Assembly: GCA_964396595.1 (NCBI GenBank)
Contig: CAYNFR010000045.1
Coordinates: 1-20,015, forward strand
Direction: 5' to 3'
Length of the DNA: 20,015 nt
DNA from: CAYNFR01 sp964396595
GTDB lineage: Bacteria > Bacteroidota > Bacteroidia > Chitinophagales > Saprospiraceae
The stretch's first letter is position 1. The number at the start of each line of letters is the position of its first letter. The notes beneath the pieces are model-generated. The model was not told the DNA's origin, made no database searches, and saw nothing but the letters and a program-made list of their open reading frames with translations. The translations under genes were made by a program, and so were the position numbers. Positions 1 through 7,971 of this stretch are shown one piece after another.

Positions 1-1282
1 ACTTCTCAATAACCGTCACGATAATATCACAACATTGATGGAGTTCTTCTTCTGTCATGACTAGTGGCGGAGCAAAACGGATGATATTGCCATGTGTTGG
101 CTTAGCCAGTAGTCCGTGATCTGCTAGAGATAGGCATATATTCCAAGCGGTGTCTGAGTCTGGACTATCGTTAATAACAATGGCGTTGAGGAGGCCTTTG
201 CCACGCACATTATTAATCAGTGGATTAGTTGTGGCTAATTGGTTCATCCTCATACGGAATATTGTACCGAGCTTCCGGGCGTTGAGCATAAGGTTTTCTT
301 CTTCGAGGATAGATAAAGCTGTCATCGCTATAGCACATGCCAAAGGATTTCCGCCATAGGTACTGCCATGCATTCCCGGGCCTATAACATTCATTATTTC
401 ATCATCGGCCAATACTGCCGAAACAGGGTAAGCACCTCCTGAGAGGGCTTTGCCAAGTATTAGAATAGCAGGCCGCGTATAGGATGCTTGTCTTTCGCAT
501 TTCCTGGTGCAAGTACAATTACCACATATAGCAAGCATGCTTCCTGTACGTGCAAGACCAGTTTGTATTTCATCTGCTATAAATAGCGCATTATATTCCT
601 CGCATAATTGGGCAACGCCCGGGATAAAGTTATCATCAGGCATATAAACACCTGCTTCTCCCTGAATGGGTTCTACCAATACACCTGCTACCTTATCGCC
701 GTGCTCTTTAAAAATTCGTTGTAAGGCGGCAATATCATTATATGGAATTGATACAAATCCGGGTGTGTATGGACCAAAGTTGCCCCGTGCTGTAGGGTCA
801 CTTGAGAAGGAAATAATGGTCGTGGTCCTGCCATGAAAATTCTGGCCACAGACGATAATAATTGCTTCATTTGCCGGAATTCCTTTTCTGTCATACCCCC
901 ACTTGCGACATATTTTGATAGCTGTTTCGACCGCCTCAGCACCGCTATTCATGGGTAATACCTTGTCAAATCCGAATAGTTCAGTAATGTATTTTTCATA
1001 AATGCCTAGTTGGTCATTGTAGAAGGCTCTGGAAGTCAGACAAAGTTTTTCTGATTGCTCAACGATCGTTTCTGTAATGCGCGGATGACAATGACCTTGA
1101 TTGACCGCAGAGTACGCAGATAAGAAGTCAAAGTATTGTTTACCATTGACATCCCACAGGTAAACCCCTTTTCCTCGCGATAAAACGACGGGAATAGGGT
1201 GGTAGTTATGAGCACCATACTTGTCTTCTAAAAGCATCAACTCATTGGCCGATAGGCCTATATTTTCCTTGATCATCTGCAT
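1..1282 (-). CDS. rocD: Ornithine aminotransferase, partial (C-terminal end beyond left edge)
   Basis: PLP enzyme that moves the delta-amino group of ornithine to 2-oxoglutarate, giving glutamate semialdehyde and linking arginine and proline metabolism in the cytoplasm. The frame is open from ATG at 1282-1280 to the window edge, about 427 codons with no stop, so only the last few residues can be missing. Visible class III aminotransferase motifs: NSGAEAVETAIK, the cofactor-binding ADEIQTGLARTG, and LILGKALSGG, whose Lys278 (codon 449-451) should bind PLP. HGSTYGGNPLA follows. Compared with the human and Bacillus proteins as I remember them, there is an insert of about 12 residues just before the PLP lysine, with Cys253, 256, 258 and 262. 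A second ATG lies two codons downstream (1276-1274), so the start is uncertain by two residues. Divergent from the phosphofructokinase gene. Confidence 0.93.
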   Translation of the reverse strand, partial: MQMIKENIGLSANELMLLEDKYGAHNYHPIPVVLSRGKGVYLWDVNGKQYFDFLSAYSAVNQGHCHPRITETIVEQSEKLCLTSRAFYNDQLGIYEKYITELFGFDKVLPMNSGAEAVETAIKICRKWGYDRKGIPANEAIIIVCGQNFHGRTTTIISFSSDPTARGNFGPYTPGFVSIPYNDIAALQRIFKEHGDKVAGVLVEPIQGEAGVYMPDDNFIPGVAQLCEEYNALFIADEIQTGLARTGSMLAICGNCTCTRKCERQASYTRPAILILGKALSGGAYPVSAVLADDEIMNVIGPGMHGSTYGGNPLACAIAMTALSILEEENLMLNARKLGTIFRMRMNQLATTNPLINNVRGKGLLNAIVINDSPDSDTAWNICLSLADHGLLAKPTHGNIIRFAPPLVMTEEELHQCCDIIVTVIEK

Positions 1283-1296
1283 TATTTAAAAGAAGG

Positions 1297-1304
1297 CAAA
1301 GGTA
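1297..1304 (-). promoter_or_regulatory. Candidate -7 box for the ornithine aminotransferase gene
   Basis: Read on the minus strand this is TACCTTTG, a full match to the Bacteroidota -7 consensus TAnnTTTG. It lies 14 bases before the ATG at 1282, which would give a very short leader. I see no convincing -33 TTTG at the right distance, so this is a weak call. Confidence 0.25.
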
Positions 1305-1434
1305 GTTCTTTTTGAATATTCTTTGTAGGGTGATGCCTGCCACTGTATGGGTATCGAGACTACGATTGAGCCCGTTAAAGAAACTAAAACGAGCGAATTT
1401 CAGTTTATGCTTTTTTAGATCTTCACACATTGAT

Positions 1435-2529
1435 ATGAAAAAGAGAGTATTAGTTGTCACAGGAGGGGGTGACTGCCCGGGACTGAATGCCGTGATACGC
1501 GGGATTGTTAAAACAGCTCAGTATCTCGGAAACTATGAAATAATCGGAAGTATGGAGGCTTTCAATGGTGTGTATGCTGATCCACCTGAGTTGGTCAAAC
1601 TTGGTCAAAAGAGGGTAAGAGGAATACTAGTCAAAGGAGGTACAATTATCAGAACTACCAATAAGTCTAACCCACTCGAATATCCTGTAACAGCAATAGA
1701 TGGCTCGATTCATTATGAAGATCGAACGGGTCTGTTGGCAGCACGAATAAAAGAATTGGGTATTGAAGCTGTGATAAATATAGGAGGTGATGGAAGTCAG
1801 AAGATCTCGTTGGCGCTAGCTGCGCACGGAATTAAAATAGTGGGTGTGCCCAAGACAATAGACAATGATCTTAGTGCCACGGATACTAGTTTTGGATTTG
1901 GAACAGCTGTGCAGATTGCATCAGATAGCCTGGACAGGCTAGTTACGACGGCTGAAAGTCATCATCGGGTTATCGTCATGGAGGTCATGGGACGTGATGC
2001 GGGATGGATAGCATTGCACACGGCCATAGCAGGTGGGGCAGAGGTGTGTCTCATACCTGAGATCGAATATGATATCAATAAACTGGTGACTTTTATTAAC
2101 AAGCGATATACAGGAGAACGCGGCTTCGTCAACGTGGTGATAGCTGAAGGGGCAAGAGCGAAGGGTGGTGATGCAGTGGGCACCCTTGACACAGAAAGTA
2201 CCAATCAGATAAAACTAGGTGGTGTGAGTATTGTATTGCGTAGCCAATTAGAGGCAGCGGGATGTGTCGGGCAGGTTCGCACGACCGTATTAGGTCATGT
2301 TCAACGAGGTGGTACACCGATAGCTTTCGATCGTATTATTGCGAGTGCGATGGGTGTGAAGGCTATGGAGCTGGTTGACGAAGGGAAGTATGGCACGATG
2401 GTTTCTTATCAGAATCATGGCTTGACTGATGTGCCATTGGAAGCAGCCGTGTCAACTTACAATCATGTGGCGCCCGATCATTATTTGATTAATACAGCGA
2501 AGAAACTAGGGATCAGCTTTGGGGATTGA
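1435..2529 (+). CDS. pfkA: 6-phosphofructokinase, probably ATP-dependent
   Basis: Phosphorylates fructose 6-phosphate to fructose 1,6-bisphosphate in glycolysis; cytoplasmic. 364 residues from ATG 1435. The start is fixed by the family's N-terminal strand and glycine loop (VLVVTGGGDCPGLNAVIRG); the frame stays open upstream to an ATG at 1312, but those 41 residues are basic and unlike the family. GGDGS lies at 117-121 and PKTIDND at 139-145, with catalytic Asp143; MEVMGRDAGW is at 182-191. In the PFK family the residue after GGD separates ATP enzymes (Gly) from pyrophosphate enzymes (Asp), and the residue before TIDND is Gly in classical bacterial PFK but Lys in pyrophosphate enzymes. Here it is Gly120 with Lys140, the mixed state known from some ATP-using group III enzymes, so ATP use is inferred. 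The stop is 14 bp from the stop of the convergent response regulator gene. Confidence 0.95.
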   Translation: MKKRVLVVTGGGDCPGLNAVIRGIVKTAQYLGNYEIIGSMEAFNGVYADPPELVKLGQKRVRGILVKGGTIIRTTNKSNPLEYPVTAIDGSIHYEDRTGLLAARIKELGIEAVINIGGDGSQKISLALAAHGIKIVGVPKTIDNDLSATDTSFGFGTAVQIASDSLDRLVTTAESHHRVIVMEVMGRDAGWIALHTAIAGGAEVCLIPEIEYDINKLVTFINKRYTGERGFVNVVIAEGARAKGGDAVGTLDTESTNQIKLGGVSIVLRSQLEAAGCVGQVRTTVLGHVQRGGTPIAFDRIIASAMGVKAMELVDEGKYGTMVSYQNHGLTDVPLEAAVSTYNHVAPDHYLINTAKKLGISFGD

Positions 2530-2543
2530 TCCATAATTCGTGA

Positions 2544-3245
2544 TTAGCTTTCGGATTCCAATTTGTAACCCACTCCTCGAATGGTGGTTAGCATTACCGG
2601 GTCATTGGGGTCTGACTCGACCAGGAGGCGGAGCTTAACGATGTAATTGTCAATTGTCCGTGAGGTAGGAAAGACATCATATTGCCATACTTTTTCGAGT
2701 ATTTTTTCACGACTGACTACTTTGCCTCGATTCTGATAGAGGTAATAGAGCAGGTCTTTTTCGCGAGCAGTAAGTTTAGTCTGTCCTCTTGGTGACACTG
2801 CTATATATGTATCAAGGTTTATAGTGGCTTCGCCAATATGGATGATAGAATCAGTAGGCTGAATTCGGTTCGTAATTTTGGCGAATAATAAACTGACGCG
2901 AAGCAATAATTCTTCCAGATCAAAAGGTTTGCCGAGATAATCAGCTGCTCCGGAACGAAGGCCTTTGATACGATCAGCTGATTCTCCCAATGCTGATAAG
3001 ATCAGAACAGGGATATCAGGGTGATTGCGTTTTAATTTTTGACAGTATTCGACACCATTGCCGTCAGGCAATAGTACATCAAGTATAACCACATCAATAT
3101 CTTGACTATGTGCAGCGAGGGTGGCTTCTGCCTCTTTCAGCGTATGACAAACTTTACAGCAATATCCTTCTATTTCGAAGTTTGTCTGAAGAAGAGATGC
3201 GATACTTAGCTCATCTTCGATAATCAGAATGTTCCCACCTTTCAT
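2544..3245 (-). CDS. OmpR/PhoB-family response regulator
   Basis: Transcription factor of a two-component system. The N-terminal receiver domain (about 5-118) has the acidic pair Glu10/Asp11, phospho-acceptor Asp56 in VVILDVLLPDGNG, Ser84 and Lys106 in GKPF. The C-terminal winged-helix DNA-binding domain (about 135-231) has LTAREKDLL, the recognition-helix segment TSRTIDNYIVKLR and the hairpin wing TTIRGVGYKLE. At 233 residues it is a normal length. Its ATG (3245-3243) overlaps the TGA of the upstream kinase gene (ATGA), so the two are probably translationally coupled and are cognate partners. The target genes cannot be read from the sequence; the kinase is itself coupled to hemL, so a link to tetrapyrrole supply or redox state is possible but inferred. 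Confidence 0.93.
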   Translation of the reverse strand: MKGGNILIIEDELSIASLLQTNFEIEGYCCKVCHTLKEAEATLAAHSQDIDVVILDVLLPDGNGVEYCQKLKRNHPDIPVLILSALGESADRIKGLRSGAADYLGKPFDLEELLLRVSLLFAKITNRIQPTDSIIHIGEATINLDTYIAVSPRGQTKLTAREKDLLYYLYQNRGKVVSREKILEKVWQYDVFPTSRTIDNYIVKLRLLVESDPNDPVMLTTIRGVGYKLESES

Positions 3246-4180
3246 ACTTGTGGAAGTTTTATCTGCACACGGACACCTTGGGCGTACGACGGGTCAATCG
3301 AAATCTCACCACCATGTGCTTTTATGATTTCTCGACTTAGAAACAGACCAAGACCTGTACCTTGAGAATACTCTTTACTGATTGATTTACTTCGGTAAAA
3401 TTTTTCGAAGATCTTTTGCTGCTCATCTCTTGAAATAGCTACACCTTCATTACTGATCGTCAAGAGTTGATTGTTATGTTCTGATCTGATTTCTATGACT
3501 GCAATACTTGTCGATGGGCTATGCTGTAAGGCATTGTCAATGACATTTTTGACCGCCAGTCTGAGATAATTGGCATCGCCATTAATTGTTACATTGAGAT
3601 TATCGCTACCGATGACTTTTATTCTTTCACAAAGCAATGGGTATTCTTGAATAATTTTATGGATTAGCTCTCTGAGGTCTAGTTGCGACAGAAGGAGTTC
3701 GAGTGGCTGTTCGTCAAGTTTTGTACTGAGAAGAATGTTCTGGACATGATTTTCGAGACGCAATACGTCCTTCTGGGCATTGTGTGTGATAGCTTCTCGG
3801 GTATTTTCCTGAATATTGGGTCTGAGCAAGGTCTGTATGGCTAGCTTTATGGCGGCTATAGGGGATTTTAGTTCATGACTCACGCTGAGAAGGAAATTAC
3901 TTTGTTGTCGTGCTAGAGAGATCTGTCGGGTGGCACTCCGGTTGATTATCCATAGTCCACTTAATAATGCTAACCCTAGCACAGCCCCTTCTCCTAATAT
4001 CATCCACTCTTGACGTGATCTTTCTTTTAGGATAGACTGTCTCTCAGACTCAGTTATTGCTTGTCCGGTTAATAGCAGATCATAGTAATTGCTGTTCTTG
4101 TTATACAGGAGCTTGCCCCACCAGATGATGCCTAGTAGCATATAAATCATTACAGCATAGCTGAACCATCTGATTATCAT
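3242..4180 (-). CDS. Membrane sensor histidine kinase
   Basis: Partner of the response regulator just downstream. From ATG 4180 it is 312 residues. Two hydrophobic segments, starting near FSYAVMIYMLLGIIWW and MILGEGAVLGLALLSGLW, flank a short extracytoplasmic stretch of about 40 residues that is too small for a typical ligand-binding domain. The dimerisation domain carries SVSHELKSPIAAIK, with the phospho-acceptor His at about residue 102. The ATPase domain has an N box (NVIDNALQHS), EKFYRS as F box and GTGLGLF as G2 box. I chose 4180 because its ATG overlaps the hemL stop as ATGA, matching the next junction; an in-frame ATG at 4207 would add nine residues and lengthen the overlap with hemL to 31 bases. 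The stimulus is unknown; with so little outside the membrane, sensing may occur within the membrane. Confidence 0.92.
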   Translation of the reverse strand: MIIRWFSYAVMIYMLLGIIWWGKLLYNKNSNYYDLLLTGQAITESERQSILKERSRQEWMILGEGAVLGLALLSGLWIINRSATRQISLARQQSNFLLSVSHELKSPIAAIKLAIQTLLRPNIQENTREAITHNAQKDVLRLENHVQNILLSTKLDEQPLELLLSQLDLRELIHKIIQEYPLLCERIKVIGSDNLNVTINGDANYLRLAVKNVIDNALQHSPSTSIAVIEIRSEHNNQLLTISNEGVAISRDEQQKIFEKFYRSKSISKEYSQGTGLGLFLSREIIKAHGGEISIDPSYAQGVRVQIKLPQV

Positions 4181-5469
4181 CCGAATACATAATCTAATGA
4201 ATCGCATATAATGCCCGCAGCCTCATCGAGAACTTGATAGCTGTGAGCAGCACTAATAAATCCTACTTCGTAGCCTGAAGGGGCGATATACACGCCACGA
4301 TCGATCAAATATGCATGCATCTTCTTAAAATGCGCCATGCCGGAAGTATCAATATCTGTCGCTTTCATAATACGATTCTTCCCGAACACGAACCAAAACA
4401 TCGATGCAATACTTACGATATGAGCCGGATAAGCACGATCGTCAATGTGCTGCTGAATGTGTTGTACGAATTTCTGAGTTTTATCTTCGAGCGTTTCGTA
4501 AAACCCGGGTTTAAGGCATTCTGACAAGCATGCATAACCGGCTGCCATAGCTACAGGATTAGCACTCAATGTACCTGCTTGGTAAACAGGGCCTTCAGGA
4601 GCTATCATAGACATGACGTCAGCCCTGCCACCAAATGCACCTACCGGCAATCCACCACCGATGATCTTTCCGAATGTCAACAAATCCGGCTCAACAGAGT
4701 AATAACCGGATCCTCCTTCAAACCCAACTCTGAATCCTGATATGACTTCGTCAAATATCAGCAGTATATCATGGTCTTCACACAGTTTGTCAATCCAAAC
4801 TAAGAAGTTTTGATCCTGTAGAAGCAGACCATTATTAGCAGGGATAGGCTCGATAACTACCGCAGCTATCTCGTGTGCATGAGCTCTCAACACATTGTGA
4901 AATCCTTCGAGGTCATTAAGGTCGAGGACGATGGTTTCATTGGCCAGTGACTCGGGGACACCTGCAGAGCTTGAAATGCCCAATGTCGCAAGACCTGAGC
5001 CTGCCTTTACCATCAAGGAGTCCACATGCCCATGATAACATCCTTCAAATTTTACAAGCTTTGATCTGCCCGTAAATCCTCTTGCTAGACGAATAGCCGA
5101 CATTACGGCCTCTGTTCCGGAGCTGACGAAGCGCAATTTTTCAACATAACGGTGATTGTTAATGATTAGTTTGCCTATCTCCAGACCCAATGGGGTAGGA
5201 GCACCGAAACTTGTGCCATTTTCGACGGTGCGGATAATGGCTTCCTTGACGACAGGGTGGTTATGTCCTAGAATAAGAGGGCCCCATGAACAGCAAAAAT
5301 CAATGAAGGTATTGCCATCAACATCATTCAGAAAGCATCCGGACGCATTGCGAATGAATAAAGGTGGGCCATATACGGATTTAAAAGCGCGGACAGGCGA
5401 ATTAACCCCTCCGGGGAACAATGTCTTAGCCTCTTCAAACATGGCAGCGGAAATATTTCGACTGATCAT
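4177..5469 (-). CDS. hemL: Glutamate-1-semialdehyde 2,1-aminomutase
   Basis: PLP enzyme that converts glutamate-1-semialdehyde to 5-aminolevulinate, the last step of the C5 route into heme and other tetrapyrroles; cytoplasmic. 430 residues, normal for the family. Family motifs: FPGGVNSPVRAFK near the N-terminus, SSGTEAVMSAIRLARG around 116-131, FEGCYHGHVD around 141-150, FDEVISGFRVG around 239-249, and LTFGKIIGGGLPVGAFGG with Lys268 as the PLP lysine. It is the first gene of a run with the sensor kinase and response regulator; its TGA overlaps the kinase ATG. hemE, a later step of the same pathway, lies about 10 kb away on the other strand. It is divergent from the HU-like/SPOR gene across about 190 bp. 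Confidence 0.97.
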   Translation of the reverse strand: MISRNISAAMFEEAKTLFPGGVNSPVRAFKSVYGPPLFIRNASGCFLNDVDGNTFIDFCCSWGPLILGHNHPVVKEAIIRTVENGTSFGAPTPLGLEIGKLIINNHRYVEKLRFVSSGTEAVMSAIRLARGFTGRSKLVKFEGCYHGHVDSLMVKAGSGLATLGISSSAGVPESLANETIVLDLNDLEGFHNVLRAHAHEIAAVVIEPIPANNGLLLQDQNFLVWIDKLCEDHDILLIFDEVISGFRVGFEGGSGYYSVEPDLLTFGKIIGGGLPVGAFGGRADVMSMIAPEGPVYQAGTLSANPVAMAAGYACLSECLKPGFYETLEDKTQKFVQHIQQHIDDRAYPAHIVSIASMFWFVFGKNRIMKATDIDTSGMAHFKKMHAYLIDRGVYIAPSGYEVGFISAAHSYQVLDEAAGIICDSLDYVFG

Positions 5470-5660
5470 AGGATTATATAATTTAGTTCATATTATGTAG
5501 ATTTATAAATGGTGCGATTTTTGCCTTATTTATGACATTCATCATTCGACCTTGCAAATAACGTAGAAATTATTAACTGGATGAAACAGAAAGTGGGTTA
5601 ATCAAAAAAAGGACAACACCCATTTATTGATCAACACAGTATTGATACACCTAATGCTCA

Positions 5661-6722
5661 ATGATAATGCAAGCACATAGTTTAGTCAATTTGATCTCTC
5701 ATGTTCTCACGCTATATCGAGGTGTCCATGTACCCGGCATAGGCAGTTTTAGAATAGAGAGTTCCAATCCCATAGGAACCGAACAAGAAGACACGATCGA
5801 CGGGCCTTATGTCATTACCAGATTTTATAATGACCGTAATGATACAGATATAGACTTACTGACTGCCGCTCTGATTTCAGGCATAATTGAGGAAAAAGAG
5901 ATTTCGGCATATTCTGATATTATTGAAAATCACATTAATGATTTGCTTAATTTAGATAAGACAACTATCCCCAATCTTGGAATACTCGAAAAAAACGAGA
6001 ATAACGAAACATTTCTGTCACACAGTTATTCTGAGTTGTTTCAACCGATTCGCATAATGCCTTCGGTCACCTTGGATGTTATAGAAGATTTAAAAGTAGC
6101 CATCACCTCAGATGCCCCACACAGCCCATTTATGACAGAAGAAACTAAGGCCGCGGTGGTTGAAACTGCGCCACGAACAACTTTTGTTGTTCCTCAGGAG
6201 GGTGTTACACCAGCCATTCGGCATTACCAAGAGGAAGAAAAGCCGTTTTACACAAGTATGATATTTCGCATGCTTGTCGGAGCCCTTATGTTAGCCTTGG
6301 CTATATTTTTTACGCGGTCGTGTTGGGGGAAGAAAACAGCTGTAATTGAAGAACCAGCAGAGACGACCAGTTTGGCCACAGAAGATACTGAACAAGATGT
6401 AGTTATAGCTGATCCAAATTTATTAAATAAATATGCCCCATTTATTACGCCAGAACTGGTGCAGGACGGTTGTGAAATAGTAATAGGATCTTTTAATAAC
6501 CGCAGTAATGCTATAAGCCGTCAGCAGTACGCAAGAAGTTTAGGATATGATGTATTACTCACACCTCGTGGTTCAGGCTTTAGAATCGCTATAGTCTTTG
6601 ACTGTGCCAATGTGGATATGTTGACATTTTATGATGAAGTTGCACAGAGATTTGGACGAGATGTATGGTTTCTTACGCCACAAGGATTTAATCCTAGAGA
6701 ATGGCGCGCAAAGCAAAAATGA
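5661..6722 (+). CDS. HU-like (CCDC81-type) and SPOR domain membrane protein
   Basis: 353 residues. Residues about 5-65 resemble the first bacterial CCDC81-type HU domain (VNLISHVLTLYRGVHVPGIGSFRI), and about 66-145 the second (LLTAALISGIIEEKEI...TIPNLGILEK). A proline- and acid-rich linker leads to one membrane helix at about 200-219 (IFRMLVGALMLALAIFFT). After another linker, residues about 270-345 look like a SPOR domain (CEIVIGSFNN...YDVLLTPRGSGFRIAI). SPOR domains bind glycan strands stripped of stem peptides at division sites. The predicted topology puts the HU-like part in the cytoplasm and SPOR in the periplasm. A role tying the envelope or division site to the nucleoid is an inference, because CCDC81-type HU domains have not been shown to bind DNA in general. 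An ATG at 5667 is an equally possible start. Divergent from hemL. Confidence 0.85.
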   Translation: MIMQAHSLVNLISHVLTLYRGVHVPGIGSFRIESSNPIGTEQEDTIDGPYVITRFYNDRNDTDIDLLTAALISGIIEEKEISAYSDIIENHINDLLNLDKTTIPNLGILEKNENNETFLSHSYSELFQPIRIMPSVTLDVIEDLKVAITSDAPHSPFMTEETKAAVVETAPRTTFVVPQEGVTPAIRHYQEEEKPFYTSMIFRMLVGALMLALAIFFTRSCWGKKTAVIEEPAETTSLATEDTEQDVVIADPNLLNKYAPFITPELVQDGCEIVIGSFNNRSNAISRQQYARSLGYDVLLTPRGSGFRIAIVFDCANVDMLTFYDEVAQRFGRDVWFLTPQGFNPREWRAKQK

Positions 6723-6843
6723 TGATTTTTTGAGTTAAATATTTGATGACGGAGTGGTTGCCATCTATCACTACTGGTTTTTCATCTGTGGAGCATGCGA
6801 TAATCGGATAAGCTACTTTACTTCTAATCGATCAGGCTTAAGA

Positions 6844-7887
6844 TCAATCATTCAACTTTAGTCTGAGGTATCTGATATTGGAGCGATCACTCGTGTAGCT
6901 AATATGTATTGTGCCATCAGATGCCCGAATAATAGCAGGATAACTAAATTCCCCTTCATCATTATCTTCCAGTTTAAGCACGTCGAGCCATGATTGACCG
7001 TCATCTTCAGATAAGAGTAGATAAAGTTTACTACGACCATCGAACCATTCTGTTCCACTTTTCATAGGATTATAAACCATCAGATGCCTACCGTCTCCGA
7101 GTGTTAGCGCGTCGATACCGGCATTAGGGTTTAAGACATCTGTAGGTGTAGGAATACTCCAGGTGCGTCCATCATCGGTAGATTTACTTTCGACAATATA
7201 GTTAATGTTGCTTCGCATGAGTGCTGTAATACTCATATCGCGATGTATAATCAGCGTGGGCTGAATGATTTTATAGCCCGTGGAGCTATCTAGTTGAATT
7301 TTCTGCCATGAAGCCCCATCATCGGATGAGATTTCTATATGAGCGTGCCATATATCTCCTCGCTCGATGCTTGATGGGCTCAGCCAAGTTCCATCAGCGA
7401 GCGTAATGGGCTTACACCTCACAGGCCCGATTAGGCCATCGGGAAGTAGTGTAGGACTCGACCATGTAATCCCTTCGTCATCCGATGCCATAAACATGCC
7501 CCACCACTCAGAAGGGGAGGGCCCCACTTTGTAATATAAATATAAAGTACCTGCGTTGTTTTTGAATAAGACCGGATTCCAACAAGGATAGCGAGTTATG
7601 TCATCTATGACGCCGTCTGCAAGCTTCTTCGGACGGCTCCATTTATTTCCTTCATAGACTGATATCCAGATACTTACATCAGGATGTCTCTCATATGTCC
7701 CGGCAAACCATGCCGCCATCAGTCTATTATCTGTCAATTCGCAGATGGTCGAAGCGTGACATTGATCGAATGGAGGATCAGAGAAGATGAATTCGCTATT
7801 CAGAATCTCAATAAGGGGTATTGATTTATTGGGCTTACAGCCCAATAAGCTAAGGACGATTATTATATAAAGGAATTTTCGATTCAG
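6844..7887 (-). CDS. Sialidase-like (BNR/Asp-box) putative lipoprotein, start codon uncertain
   Basis: Predicted beta-propeller glycoside hydrolase-like protein. Four Asp boxes are visible, SDDEGITW, SDDGASW, STDDGRTW and SEDDGQSW, at about residues 135, 187, 236 and 293 counted from the start used here. The fold is typical of sialidases, but the motif occurs in other propellers, so sialic acid as substrate is not established. The first usual start codon is TTG at 7845, directly before Gly-Cys, which would destroy a perfect lipoprotein signal. The same frame is open upstream to a TAA at 7914-7912 and encodes NRKFLYIIIVLSLLGC, a classic signal peptide with lipobox. I therefore place the start at CTG 7887, giving about 347 residues with lipidated Cys17. 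Rare CTG initiation, a lost ATG, or a one-base error in the A6 run at 7896-7901 are all possible. Upstream neighbour on the same strand is the T9SS-exported protein. Confidence 0.75.
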   Translation of the reverse strand: MNRKFLYIIIVLSLLGCKPNKSIPLIEILNSEFIFSDPPFDQCHASTICELTDNRLMAAWFAGTYERHPDVSIWISVYEGNKWSRPKKLADGVIDDITRYPCWNPVLFKNNAGTLYLYYKVGPSPSEWWGMFMASDDEGITWSSPTLLPDGLIGPVRCKPITLADGTWLSPSSIERGDIWHAHIEISSDDGASWQKIQLDSSTGYKIIQPTLIIHRDMSITALMRSNINYIVESKSTDDGRTWSIPTPTDVLNPNAGIDALTLGDGRHLMVYNPMKSGTEWFDGRSKLYLLLSEDDGQSWLDVLKLEDNDEGEFSYPAIIRASDGTIHISYTSDRSNIRYLRLKLND

Positions 7888-7971
7888 AAGGCAAGTTTTT
7901 TCAATGATTTTTTAGGGCAATGGTCTTGTGTAGTTTATACCTTTTCAATACTTATGTGGCTATTGCAAAAG

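Noticed and set aside
150..942. Open frames on both strands inside the ornithine aminotransferase gene
   Set aside because: They are antisense or out-of-frame shadows of a gene whose conserved motifs run through the whole region.
1312..1434. Forty-one residue N-terminal extension of phosphofructokinase
   Set aside because: The frame is open, but the residues are basic, do not resemble the family, and the protein's first strand begins exactly at the ATG at 1435.
5581..5652. TGGGTT...ACACCCA pairing and repeated TATTGAT before the HU-like/SPOR gene
   Set aside because: Pairing needs bulges and the repeats are 7 bases; not distinguishable from chance.
6809..6840. TAAGC/GCTTA inverted repeat between the HU-like/SPOR gene and the sialidase-like gene as a terminator
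   Set aside because: Only a 5-bp stem with a 22-base loop and no T-tract; expected by chance in AT-rich DNA.
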